Positions 18,663 to 29,136 of a DNA stretch of 64,000 bases are shown in pieces. Both the position numbers and the translations under genes were made by a program. The stretch comes from Tiliqua scincoides. Lineage: Eukaryota; Chordata; Lepidosauria; Squamata; Scincidae. How positions within the stretch are numbered: the first letter of the stretch is position 1; each line of letters opens with the position of its first letter. Where the stretch lies: positions 31,730,348 to 31,794,347 of the forward strand of contig NC_089821.1 in assembly GCF_035046505.1 (NCBI RefSeq), in the 5' to 3' direction. Under the pieces are notes generated by a model. The model did no database searches. It saw only the letters and a list, made by a program, of their open reading frames with translations, and was not told the origin of the DNA.

Positions 18663-21600
18663 AGTACTGATCAGACAGTTGAAAACAATGGATATACTAA
18701 CTAGTATTATTAGCATCCCAGAAATGTAGAGTTAATTGTGCACATTTTCACACCCATCTTGTTGTAAAATTAGTATTTCAAGTGAGACTATAATGAAATG
18801 CTACAGAACCAGTAAAAACACAACCTGCTGATGCAAGGGAACAATGCAACTTCAAGGATGTGAAAACAACTGTTGAATTACTATTAAACGGACCTGCAAT
18901 TGAGGGCAATCAATTATTGATACAGAAAAGGAGACCTTGGAAGCAAAGTGCTACAGAAACAATGACTGGGAAGTCTTTAAGAGGGCTTACATTCAAGAGA
19001 AGAGATAAAGCTGTACAAATGACAACTTAAAAAATACTGTTCATGCACAGAGTACAGAATGTCAGCTTCTTTATGTTTCTGGTATTGACTTTGCACCTAT
19101 TCAGTAGCACTATTTGATTAGTCTTAATATTCTAAGCTCCAAACAAACCAAAACCATCAAAGTCTATCACTGTCAAGTGCAACATCATTGAGGGAACAAT
19201 TAAATACATTTCAGAAGATGAAAGCACTCCTCCGCATAGAGTGCTCAAAAAAGAGAGTCGTAGTGTGATGTTACTGACAACTTACATAGCCAAAAAATAT
19301 CCCAGAGCAACCATTGTCTTTGACAACCATAAAAGTAGCCCCTTTGTAAATGCCACTGAATGACAGGATGCAAGCTCAACAGAACTGCAGCTGAAACTTC
19401 AGAGCAAAAGAACAGGATATCTGAACATGCTGGCTGCACCTTTATGAAACAGGATTCACAGTCATTCAAGTTCCAAGTGATGCTACATGAAAACAGCTAA
19501 GACCATTGTGGATTGCTCTGAGCACAACCCTGAGTGTTTGTGGGGCTGGCACTGGCCTGGGCACGTTGTAAATGTGCCATAAAGCACTTTTGTGCCTCCA
19601 GGAGAGCTGGTTAGGGTGGCATGAGGACACGCACCAGCCTGTGGAGGGCGCATCCAGCCTCCATGCCACCAGGACCCAGTAAAGTAGCATCTGCCAAGGA
19701 CGGCCAGAGCAAGGGGTTGGGGAGGGAGGAGACGGCACAGTGGGGGTGTTTTGGGTGGCAGAGGACGGGCCAGTGGGTGGACCAGGACTGGGAGGGGGGC
19801 AGGACTGGCCTCTGGCATTTTGGACAGATCCTCACCCCCTTCCCAAGCAGCCTGGCATTACACCGGACTGCTCGAACCTATGCCAGTGATTTTGTTGGTG
19901 CAGAACCAAGTAGCCCCATTGCAGTGCTAGGAAATTACTCAGAGTAAGGGGACGTGTCTCCTTACTCCAAGTTGCGCTCCCTCCACCTTCAAACCTGCAA
20001 CAGATAAAGCACAGGTCAACTGACCTGCCTGTTCCAGTGCAGGTTAGGATTGGGCTGACAATCATCTTAGCAGATGGCATAGCTCTCTTAATGCTACTTT
20101 ATTAAGAAGAACGTTTGCTCCTTGGTCAAGAATATGCACGTGTACACATGGGATAAAGTAATTTTTAGAACATTAAGAGGTTAAGAAATGAACTTTTTGC
20201 TCATGCAATAACAAGCTGGGATGTTACTTCCACATTATATCGCATAGGTAAAGATGTGGCACTTGAAAAAGTTCTCTGAAACGTTTATGCTCAATGTGGT
20301 CAGAAAGAAAGCAACAAAAGGTGACAAAAGGCACTGGAGAAAAACCACTCATGTGATATGGTGCAACACATGAAAGAACTTAGATGAGCTTTACAAACAA
20401 GCTTTTAATGGCCACATTATACAGTGAAATCCTTTATACACCCAGCGACTTCTGTCAACATCCACCCCAAGAAGTATCACGGTTACAGGGCTTATCATCA
20501 AGTACCATTACAGACAGGAGACAAACAGATCATCTTCAATGGGAATGATGCATTATATGAGAAGAGATTTACCTCCAACACCACTGCTTAAATATGCCGG
20601 CAAAAGACAGTGGAACATCTAAGTGCAAGTGCTGATGAGGTGACCAGGATGCAGTTTTGCACATAAAACTTAGCAGTTGCATGAAATGCTCCAATAGTGA
20701 GAAAAGGTGTACACATGTGCAACGAAACGGATTTTCAGAAGAGACATTTTTCCAGGCTTCTCATTAACAGTAGTGTTCAGACAGGCCTTCGAACCTAAGT
20801 GTTCATTTTTTTTTTTCATTTTTCTTGGAGCACAAACCACTTCTGAATTTTCAGAATGTTTGACAGCTTATGTGGCTTCACATTCTTTAATTCTGTATAG
20901 TCCATAAAGGAAAAAAATCTTCATAAAGTGGTACACACTAATCAGTTCCTTTAAAACTGAGTGTTCACTATCACTCATTGTTGAACAGCTGCACAGGTAT
21001 ATCTGTAGCAGCTGCATCTATAAGAGCTCTGGTCTGTCAAAGGCCTATACAAACCACAACACTATTTATATCTGAGGACAAATATATAGTACATGTCCAG
21101 CAATGGACTTATCTGCAAGGGGGACAAGCCCCTGGCAATCCCCCCGGCAGCAATGGGCAGTCGAGCTGCCTGTCCAAAGAGTGGGAAGCTAATGACACTA
21201 GCTATGAGGGGACACAGCCCGACGGGCACCTGGCCGCACAACCTCCTCACAATACCATGCCCAACCCTGGGGTGGGGCTGTAAGTACAGGCCCAGGCTGA
21301 GGCACAGTGGCCTCAACCAACAACAGCCCAGGGCAAGATGGCAGTTACCTTGTATTGCAGGCCACAGCCAGGCTCAGGGAGACCCAGGACCATGAGGAAA
21401 GGAGCCGGAAGTGGGTGGGTGGCAGGGGAAAGAGGGGAGGAGGGACAGGAAGGGGTTGGAAAAAGGGCAGTGTGTAGCTCAGAAACCACAATCAGGCCAA
21501 GGAGGTGGACGGAAGGAGGGCTAGGAAACTCCTTGCTTTCTGACAGAGGCAGGAACCCCGACACTTAGGGAAGGGTATCCCAGGAGGCAGAGGAGAGAGG

Positions 21601-22690
21601 GAAAGTTATGTAGTCTCCCACCTTTGACTCTGAGGCCAACACCAAACTTGCCAGTGCCCCTCAGCCTAGGTCTCTCCTCAAAGCCTCTGGGTGCTGCCCC
21701 AGGGAAAGGAAGGGCACGAGGGACAACCCAGTTCCTCTGAGATAACCAGGCAGGAGGCCCATTAACAGAAATTCTCCTCCAGGATGACAGACCCCATCGA
21801 CTGGAGTCAGTTTGGCCAATGACTCACCGAGCAACAGGGGCAGATGTTGCAAGAGGTATTCCAGCAACAGAGGGATTATAAAGCAGCGCTAGAGCTGACA
21901 GTACGTACCTTCAGATGTCAAAACCTAGTGCTTCCCAACATCGGAAAGCGCTTCCCAAAAAACAAATTCAACTTGCTTGTTTGGAACTAGATGCTCTGTG
22001 TACTCCAAGCATCTGATCATGGCCTTGTATTGCCTGGACTGTATCAATGGAACTGGTGGGGGTGGGTGTTTCGTTTGCAAACGGGGGGGGGGGGTGGACT
22101 AGAGTTTTCTAGTCATTTCCAACTTTGTCATTCCAAAGTTCAGACACACTTGCAGGTTCCTCTCTCCACAGGCACATAGCATATACCTCTTCTCCCTAGG
22201 AACACATGTAGCAGTACACAAGTTTAGCGCAAGAACATTTTGCTGCCAGAAACCAGCTGCGCTACAGCACCTCTCCTCGGGATAGGCAACCTTTCATATG
22301 CACATAGCTTCCACCTGCAGCATGCAGCTGGGAGCCAGAAGTAAAATATTTTTGTTTTACCTGGGGCTAAGCTCCGGCACTATTAGGAGTGGATCAGAGT
22401 AAGGAAAGAAGCCAAAACAAAACTCTTCAGAACAAAGATTGACCTATGGCCCCCAGATCTCAATAGTAACACACACAACTACAGGAATGAGAGAGTTACA
22501 ATCAAAACTTCCAGGGAGAGGAAAACGTCAACAGCACATGACAAAAACCAGCCAAAAACTAACATTCCCTTGGGAACTGATGGACAGCCGGTTCCAGGCT
22601 TTTTAAAACACAGAGTCCCTCTTGAAAGTTAGCACAATTGACCAACTCGAATCACAGGCCAGAAAAATTCACACAGAAGAAGTTACTAGA
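18663..22690. other. No gene seen; older repeats
   Basis: Mostly unique sequence. 19830-20080 ends in GCAGGTTAGGATTGGGCTG and looks like a decayed relative of the CAATCCTA-type MITEs. 21060-21870 is GC-rich with long open frames on both strands that look compositional, not coding. A G13 run lies near 22083. Confidence 0.4.
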
Positions 22691-22701
22691 AGTTACTAGG
22701 G

Positions 22702-22909
22702 CAGCGATTTTCAATCTTTTTCATCTCACAGCACACGCTGACACTAAAATTGTCAAGACACATCATCGGTTTTTTGACTTCGACAAGGCGCACTATGCTG
22801 CTGGTGGGGGACCCTACTAATAAATTACCCTCGTCCAAACTGCTGCGGCACACCTGCAGACCACTCGTGGCTCACCAACGTGCCCCAGCACAGTGGCTGA
22901 AAATCGCTG
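22702..22909. mobile_element. Small hAT MITE (CAGCGATTTTCAA family)
   Basis: Terminal inverted repeats CAGCGATTTTCAATC and GGCTGAAAATCGCTG, 8-bp near-duplication TACTAGGG/TACTGGGG (22694-22701, 22910-22917). 208 bp, no coding capacity. A partial relative ends with GAAAATGGCTG near 51650. Confidence 0.85.
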
Positions 22910-23220
22910 TACTGGGGGATCATTAGCCCCATGTCAGTCTGAAAAGGTACTTTGCAATCTCTTGCATTATTGAATGGTTATTCCTGCAAGAAGAGGCTTC
23001 TCCTTCCCTCCCACACAGGGCTAAGTGTTGGTCGCCAATAACCTGTTGGGCTGCTGGAGAGGAAAAGAATCACAAGCCACGTTGTAACCAATACACTAGA
23101 AAAGATGGGTTGCAGAAGAACTTTCAGCCAAGAAGGAGTTGGCATCACTCTCTGAGTAGCTTGCCTCACTGCTGGAGGGAGGGGAGAAATCTTCCCCTCC
23201 CCCAACTTAGTGGGATGGTA

Positions 23221-23990
23221 CTTAACCCCCCCCCCGGAGAGGGCTGTTCTTAGAAGTGGCTGGTGCAAACGATCTCCAAAGCGATGGCAGTGCCAGCCTT
23301 GGCTGAGCCCTCTGACGAGCTGAGCAGCCCCCCCATCCCAGCGCTGCTCCAGAGGGCTGGCAGCCCCCGGGGAGCCTGCGCCGCGCTGCGCAGCCCACGC
23401 CTTCTGCCCCCCGCCTGGGGAGGGAAGGGGAGGGAAGGAAGCCACACAAAGCGGGCGAAAGGCGCCAGTGCGGGGCGAGGGTCCCCGCCTGCCCGTGCAG
23501 CCAGCACGAGGAGCCCGTCCCACCTCCTGGGCTTCTTCCCTTCCCCCAGCGGGCAGCCCGGCGCAAGAGCGCACGCCAGTCGCTCCCCCCCCCCCCCCGC
23601 TCACTCACCCGCCGAGCCCAGGAGCAGCCACAGCAGCCACATGGCCCCACTCGGCAAAGTTTCGGGGCTCTCCCCGGCGCCTCCGACTCTGGGCCCAGCC
23701 CGGCCCAGGCTGCTGGGCGGGGAAGGAGGAGGAGGAAGAGGAGGGCGGCCAGGGGGAGGCTCCCTCCCAGCCGGCCGGACCCTCACGCCCAGCCAGCCAG
23801 CCGGCTGCGCTCTCGCAGGCTCTCTCCTCCCTGGCCCGGAGCAGGGCCCCTGCGCAGCCCTCGCAGCATCCCTCGGTCACCCCGGGCTGCCTCCCTGCCC
23901 TGCGGCGCCCCGTTTCCCCAGCGCAGACCTGCTGCTGTGCAAGGGCTGGGCGGCCTCGCCTCTCTCCAGCCCGGCAAGGCGCCTGCTTCT
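23221..23990. promoter_or_regulatory. CpG island, probable promoter
   Basis: The only long GC-rich, CpG-rich block in the window, with GC boxes such as GGGCGGGG at 23716 and no TATA box seen. It overlaps the start of a minus-strand exon encoding a signal peptide. Long open frames on both strands here are a by-product of base composition. Transcription to the left (minus strand) is supported by the exon; a divergent plus-strand transcript is possible but not supported. Confidence 0.7.
23609..23642 (-). CDS. First coding exon of a secreted or membrane protein (signal peptide)
   Basis: ATG at 23642-23640 opens MWLLWLLLGSAG, a hydrophobic leader, and the exon ends in phase 1 at 23609 before the canonical donor GTGAGTGAGC. 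The start context is GGGGCC-ATG-T, with the purine at -3. An in-frame ATG lies upstream at 23786, but the stretch between is Pro/Arg-rich and unlike a leader. Phase-1 introns directly after a signal peptide are common in immunoglobulin-domain and other cell-surface proteins. The donor is followed by a G14 run on the coding strand. The rest of the gene must lie at lower coordinates; no second exon was recognised, so the gene is not named. The leader alone is too short for certainty. Confidence 0.55.
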
Positions 23991-24091
23991 TGGCAGTCGG
24001 TGGCACTGGGATCTGTGGGGCTGTCTGTAGGAGAAAAGGTGCCCAGGGTTGGCAGCAAACCCCACTCCAAGCAGAGGGGCTTGCACCCTCA

Positions 24092-24181
24092 GGGCCCAAT
24101 CCTAGGCTTGTCTACTCAGAAGTAAATCCCGTTTTAGTCAGTGGAGCTTACTCCCAGGAAAGTGTGGTCAGGATTGTAGCC
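24092..24181. mobile_element. 90-bp palindromic MITE, first of a chain of three
   Basis: GGGCCCAATCCTAGGC to GGTCAGGATTGTAGCC. Preceded by TCA (24089-24091) and followed by TGA (24182-24184). The next MITE starts at once after that TGA. Confidence 0.75.
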
Positions 24182-24184
24182 TGA

Positions 24185-24335
24185 GGGCCCTCTCCCATCC
24201 AGTGTTCTAGTGTCAATGGGGCATGCACTGCATGCTGTGGTGGAAACAGTCACAGAGGCATCCTCAAGGGATGGGATCATTTGTTTCTTTACCTTGGGGC
24301 TGCACTAGTGCTGGAAGGTTGGATAGGTTGGGCCC
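24185..24335. mobile_element. 180-bp-family MITE, second of the chain
   Basis: GGGCCCTCTCCCATCC to GGTTGGATAGG-TTGGGCCC, 151 bp, with TGA on both sides (24182-24184, 24336-24338). It shares ends and internal blocks (CAATGGGGCATG, ATTTGTT-C, CTTGGGGCTGCA) with the fuller copies at 24821, 44718 and 61264. Confidence 0.75.
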
Positions 24336-24338
24336 TGA

Positions 24339-24430
24339 GGCTGCAATCCTGTCCACACTTTCCTGGGAACAAGCCACTTTGACCCTAATGGAACTGGCTT
24401 CTGAGTGGACATGCACAGAGAATTGGGCCC
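24339..24430. mobile_element. 90-bp palindromic MITE, third of the chain
   Basis: GGCTGCAATCCTGTCC to GAATTGGGCCC, with TGA on both sides (24336-24338, 24431-24433). It is separated from its neighbour only by the shared 3-bp target. Confidence 0.75.
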
Positions 24431-24489
24431 TGAAGCTCCCGCTGTGACTTCAGAGTGAATCTGGTGGAGCTAATTGCATTTTCTGAGTG

Positions 24490-25090
24490 AATGCACAATG
24501 GATGGACACAAGAACCAGGGGACTCAAACTGAATGGAGAGTTAGAACAGACAGAAGAAAATATTTCTTTACCCAGCGCGTCATTAATCTGTGGAACTCCT
24601 TGCCACAGGTTGTGGTGATGGCATCTGGCCCTGAGGCCTTTAAAAGGGAACTGGACAGATTTCTAGAAGAAAAGTCCAAAAGTCTGTAACCATCACAGGT
24701 TATGGACCCTGATGGGTAGGTGTAAAACCTCCTGATTTGAGAAGTAGGGTATTTCAGAATGCCAGCTGCAAGGGAGTAGCACCAGGATGCAAGTATCTTG
24801 TTGTCTTGTGTGCTCCCTGAGGGCCCAATCCTATCCAATTTTCCAGTGCCAGTGTAGCTGTGCCAATGGGGTGTGCTCTGCATCCTGTGGTGGGGAGGCA
24901 TTAACAGAGGCCTCTTCAAGGTATGGGAACATTTGTTCCTTCATCTTGGGGCTGCATTGCTGTTGCACCGGTGCTAGAAAGTTGGATACGATTGGGCCCT
25001 GAGGCATTTATTGGGCCACTGTGAGATTACAGAATGCAGGACCAGATGGGCCGTTGGAATGATGCAGTGGGGCCCTTCGTATGTACTTAT
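24490..25090 (+). mobile_element. Old CR1 LINE 3' fragment, split by a MITE
   Basis: Encodes RVRTDRRKYFFTQRVINLWN followed by SLPQVVVMASGPEAFKREL, then the CR1 3' UTR to about 25090 (TTCGTATGTACTTAT). It is diverged from the young copies (for example Thr-Asp-Arg-Arg instead of Thr-Asp-Lys-Arg). A 179-bp MITE (24821-24999) interrupts the UTR between TGCTCCC-TGA and TGA-GGCATTT. Confidence 0.85.
24821..24999. mobile_element. 179-bp MITE inserted in a CR1, TGA duplication
   Basis: Terminal inverted repeats GGGCCCAATCCTATCC and GGATACGATTGGGCCC. Because the CR1 target sequence is known from other copies (CTCCCTGGGGCATTTGG), the 3-bp duplication TGA (24818-24820, 25000-25002) can be read directly. 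No coding capacity. Confidence 0.88.
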
Positions 25091-28014
25091 GGACCTGGCT
25101 GAAGGGCTGGGGAAAGGCGTCTGCATGTGCTCAGACATGCTCTTTGCATTGTCTGGGCTTCAGCCCTGGTCATGAAAGTAAGTTACAGGGGATCAGTGGA
25201 ATAGCTAGTGGCGTAGCCAAGTTCAAAATGTTGCCCCGAAAGTGATGTTACAACCGGAAGTGACATCACACCTGGGCTTTTTAAAAGGTGAAAATTGGTA
25301 GGAACCCACCTCCTCCCCCCCAGCAGCTCACCACCCACTTGCTCTGCTGCATCCCCCCAGTCAGTGGCATAGCTAAAGCATATATCTGCTACCTGAAGTC
25401 AAAGATTTTGTAGCCCCCCCTTCATGACAAAATCAAATTTAATTAAATAAAAAGTTATTGGTTTCATGCTGTATCATAACAACATCTCATTGGCACTCAG
25501 AACAATCGGTCTCACAGGTCAGTTTGGAGTTAAGCAAATCCACTTTTTGTTCCACAAGGCAGTTGTGTTTTCATTTTCTGGTTAATTGGCCATAACTTTT
25601 GATAGAATACAGATATTCCAGTGCAGTTTGTTTCATTGCATTCTGCATTAAATTACCTTTTCAATGATATATAACATGATGGTATTGTTCATAAGAGTTG
25701 AGAGTCTTTCCAAATTTAACAGAGCAACCAGATTGTGAGACTGTAGCAAATTGTTCACTAAAACTCCTCTCTGAGTTGCTCCTCTCTTTTAGCCCTCTGA
25801 TGTGCATGTCTGCAAAAGAGGTAATAAATAGGGATAACTGCTCTTATGATTGAGTACCTTTTTGTGGGAAGGCAGGCTATACCTGCAGATACAGGGTATT
25901 TTATTCTGGGCCAGCTGTGCAACTATGCATTATACATAGATGGGTTTGCTAAGTGACCTGATTTTGTCACGACAGGGAAATGTGCTGACTTATTAAGATA
26001 AAATGCAGAAAGCAAGCTTGAACTTAGTGCTTGAACTCTAGAAACATATTTTCAGTATTTCTCGTTTATGAATGACTGAACTTCATCACACTCTTCCATT
26101 TCCTCCACACATGGTACTTTGGGGAACCAATTATTTTGGTTTGGCATAATCAATGTTTTCAGAAAGCCCTACAAGAGTACCTAACCCTATTTGTAATTTT
26201 TTGTGCAAATTCAGCTATTGGAGACATTGCCACTCCAATCCTAAATATCCTCCTATGTATACAATCCTACTTTAGAGGAGGCCCTATTGAATTCAAGATT
26301 TACTTCTGAATAAATGTGGATAGGATCAAGCTATACATCACATTCTGGCCCTCCACTTTGTACTTTAGGTGGTACCTTGTGAAAACAGATAATGGAGTCC
26401 GCACACTTATTCCCCTTTCTACAGTTCTCTATGATTTCTGTATCTCAGAAAGCACATCTGCTCTCATTCTCCACCTGTTGATTGCTCATTTATCTTCCTG
26501 AAATCCCTGTTGATTTCCAGTGGTAGAATTTTTCATCATAACTAATCAATCAGAATGCTCTGGGGGGATTTACAGTCCTTACAAAGTAGTCAGAACTCTC
26601 TAACTTCATTGTTAAGGAAAATGCATGCAGTGAATTTCAGCAGTGTATATAGGTCTGTGACTAGCTATATATGGCTCAAATCCTGATTTGTTTGAAACCA
26701 TAATACCTTTAGAGTTTGATTAGGACTGGATAACACCAACTTTTAAAAGAGAAATGTAATCTTTCCCCAATCACAAAGGATTAAAGATCTGATTTAATGT
26801 CCACCAACTGGCTTTTGATTTGGTCCCAAAAGACTAATCTTGAGCATAACCACTCTGACTTTTCTTTCAGATTCAATTTTTTGTGGTTTGGGAAAAATAG
26901 GATTATTTTGGAATATGAGGCTGCAATACTATGCTGTACTCCCTTACCTGGGAGTAAGTTCGTTTGAAACAAATTGGACTTCCTTCTGAACTGACATGGA
27001 TAGGATTGTGCTGTAAGAATTTTAGAATGCCAAATTACATCTGTTGCAGTCAGCAGGGTATGTTCAAGATTACAATTATTATGATATACGACCAATATCT
27101 CCAGTGTACCAGCAGCATAATTAGACCTAAGCCACAGCTTCTGCAGAGTTGCACTGTGTGACTGTTAACATTATGTGGATCGAAATTACTGACTTTTCTG
27201 ATATGAAAATATTCTGTTTCCCAATGTCACCTAACAGTACATGAACCAACATCTCAAATATTGTAGTCTCATAGGCTATATGTGCACAATTATTTTCCTG
27301 AGACTTTAGATTGGATGACAGAGTTGCTGCCTGTGGTACAGATATTCATTTTTTTTCTGTCCCAGTGTCCCTTCTCAAACAGGTTTTGAGGTTTAGTAGG
27401 ATGGAAAAATGAATGGGATAAATTCAGTGCATGTTCCACGTGATGCTCTATCATGTCATCTTCCGCTCCCCGAAAAGCTATAATCTAAATTATAGTCTTA
27501 ATCCTAGAGGACCCCATGGAATACATTGAACAGTAGCATGAAACGACTGAGTAACTTCGTTCCAGCCAAGAACTCAATTCTTCATGTAATAGCCTAAAGC
27601 TGCCAACTGATTTTAAAAACTGTCATCTAGTAATCTACAGGAAAATACTGCTGGGTACAAGCTGAGTTCTTGTAATTCATTTTTAATTTAGTCAACCAAG
27701 AAGCTTGTGTTCTAGAGATTTATTGATGAGGATTTCATATAATTTGGAGGGATGAATGTTTTTCATTATTATTTTAATATCTAGTGCTTTTGGGGGGGGT
27801 TATAACTTGAGTGAAGCTTTAAACCTTAGTCATTAATTTTCAAGACTATGCAATTAATGTCTAGAGTTGAAAATTGCTATTCACTGTGGGACTTAGTGCC
27901 AAAAATAAATAAGAAGTTTTAGCCACTTGGAGATCTGGCAGAACGATTGAATTAGTGGGAGAGAAGACTTTGGTTAAAACTTTCTCTTTGCTGATATGTC
28001 ACTGTGTTTCTATA
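25091..28014. other. No gene seen; scattered MITE traces
   Basis: Mostly AT-rich unique sequence. 25205-25400 has a possible foldback repeat pair (AGTGGCGTAGCCA and AGTGGCATAGCTA). Decayed palindromic MITEs lie near 26255-26331 and 26919-27012. No splice-flanked open frame was recognised. Confidence 0.4.
26919..27012. mobile_element. Decayed palindromic MITE
   Basis: GGCTGCAATACTATGC to GGATAGGATTGTGCTG with the same internal plan (CTGGGAGTAAG, GGACTTCCTTCTGA) as the 90-bp family. The flanks TGA and TAA no longer match. Confidence 0.6.
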
Positions 28015-28017
28015 CCT

Positions 28018-28410
28018 TAATGCCCAATCCTATCCTTGAGATAAGCCAGCATATCCCTAAATATGCTAGCACAATGGCGGTCCTGCCAGTGTAGAAGCCC
28101 GCCTGCTGGCACACCATGGATGCTGGCACAGTGTCAGAAAAATGCCATGTCAACATAGTTCAGATATCATTGGGCACCAGGGTAATTTCACTAGCAGAGA
28201 GACAAAAACAGGGAGGAGATGGGGGAGGGACATGAGAAGCACAAGGAGAAGTTGACGTATACCATATCTGAAGCCATCTTCATTCAACAGAGGTGCCCCT
28301 GACTCCAGAAATATGCCATGCCAGTGACAACTGGTGTAGGAAGGAATAACCCCATAAGGAACAAAGGGGAAAAGAAAAACAGCAGCAAATTGCACCTTCT
28401 GCTCCCCCCC
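28018..28410 (+). mobile_element. MITE of a longer CCCAATCCTATCCTTGAG family
   Basis: The left end TAATGCCCAATCCTATCC-TTGAGATA matches, in reverse, the right end of a second copy at about 31500-31924 (TATCTCAAGGATAGGATTGG). Internal blocks (TCAGAAAAATGCC, GGAGGGA, GAGATGG) also match. The right boundary is not sharp. Non-coding. Confidence 0.55.
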
Positions 28411-28471
28411 CCACCATGATTCTGCCCATTTTTATACAACAGAGGTTTTGAGGTTTAGTGGGATACAGAAT

Positions 28472-28500
28472 ATACAGACTATATTTGATATAGTCTGTAT
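28472..28500 (+). repeat. Perfect 12-bp hairpin
   Basis: ATACAGACTATA (28472-28483) and its exact reverse complement (28489-28500) around a 5-nt loop TTTGA, in AT-rich sequence. It is too short for a microRNA precursor and no element boundary is seen. Confidence 0.8.
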
Positions 28501-28619
28501 CTTATATAATATAGTATCTTATATTTGGCAGCCAATCACAGCAAACTAACTCCAGTATATAAACCGCTGCCTAGAAGACTATAGCTCACATCATAAGGTG
28601 TGTGGCATAGGGCCATACC

Positions 28620-29128
28620 CAAGGTAACCAGATACAATGGAGGACAGAGTGCCAATACCTCTGAAGTATTGAAGAGGAGATTTTGGCAGGTGCAGCTTTT
28701 TAAACCATGTTGAGCTGCACCTGCCAAAATTCCCTCTTCTATACAGTGATTAAAGGTATAGGCCAGGGGTGTCATACTCGTTTCATACCAAGGGCCGAAT
28801 GGCATTTGTGATGCCTGCTGAGGGCCGGAAGCGATGTTGTTAGGCAGAAAGTGATGTCATAAAACAACTCATAACCAAAAATAAGCACTTTTTCTCACTT
28901 AGGAATTCATTTACAAATGACAAAACATGCAAATCTTTATCATATTTCAAGATATGGGAGAGCCCAATTTTCGTGGGGGTTGCCCTTTTAGCAGTAACAG
29001 CACTGCTCAGCAGCTGAGATCCTGAGGGCTGGATAAAAAGCTTCCGCGGGCCACACCCGGCCCCCAGGCATTATGTTTGACACCCCTGGTATAGGCACTC
29101 TGTCCTCCATTGTATCTGGTCACCCTTG
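28620..29128. mobile_element. Foldback hAT MITE interrupted by another hAT MITE
   Basis: Ends CAAGGTAACCAGATACAATG and CATTGTATCTGGTCACCCTTG, with a perfect 8-bp duplication GCCATACC (28612-28619, 29129-29136). The whole element is palindromic: an inner 18-bp stem ATTTTGGCAGGTGCAGCT pairs with AGCTGCACCTGCCAAAAT. A second MITE (28764-29088) sits in its right arm. Confidence 0.88.
28764..29088 (+). mobile_element. hAT MITE, perfect GTATAGGC duplication
   Basis: CAGGGGTGTCATACTCG to TTTGACACCCCTG, flanked by GTATAGGC (28756-28763, 29089-29096). It is the same family as the inverted copy at 60875-61240 (shared TCTCCCATAT and GTGATGTCA blocks). It inserted in the foldback MITE and is thus younger than it. 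Confidence 0.92.
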
Positions 29129-29136
29129 GCCATACC

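Noticed and set aside
23605-24099. Minus-strand 164-codon frame upstream of exon 1
   Set aside because: Low-complexity composition, no Kozak or domain support; more likely 5' flank or UTR.
23263-24184. Plus-strand open frames of 255 and 238 codons
   Set aside because: Both are Pro/Ser/Gly/Ala-rich and overlap each other and minus-strand frames in the CpG island. They reflect base composition, with no domain recognised.
28472-28500. microRNA precursor
   Set aside because: The stem is only 12 bp and AT-rich; precursors need a stem of roughly 30 bp or more.
28680-28735. microRNA hairpin from the 18-bp stem
   Set aside because: It is the core of a foldback MITE with a clear 8-bp duplication; transposon structure explains it without invoking a gene.
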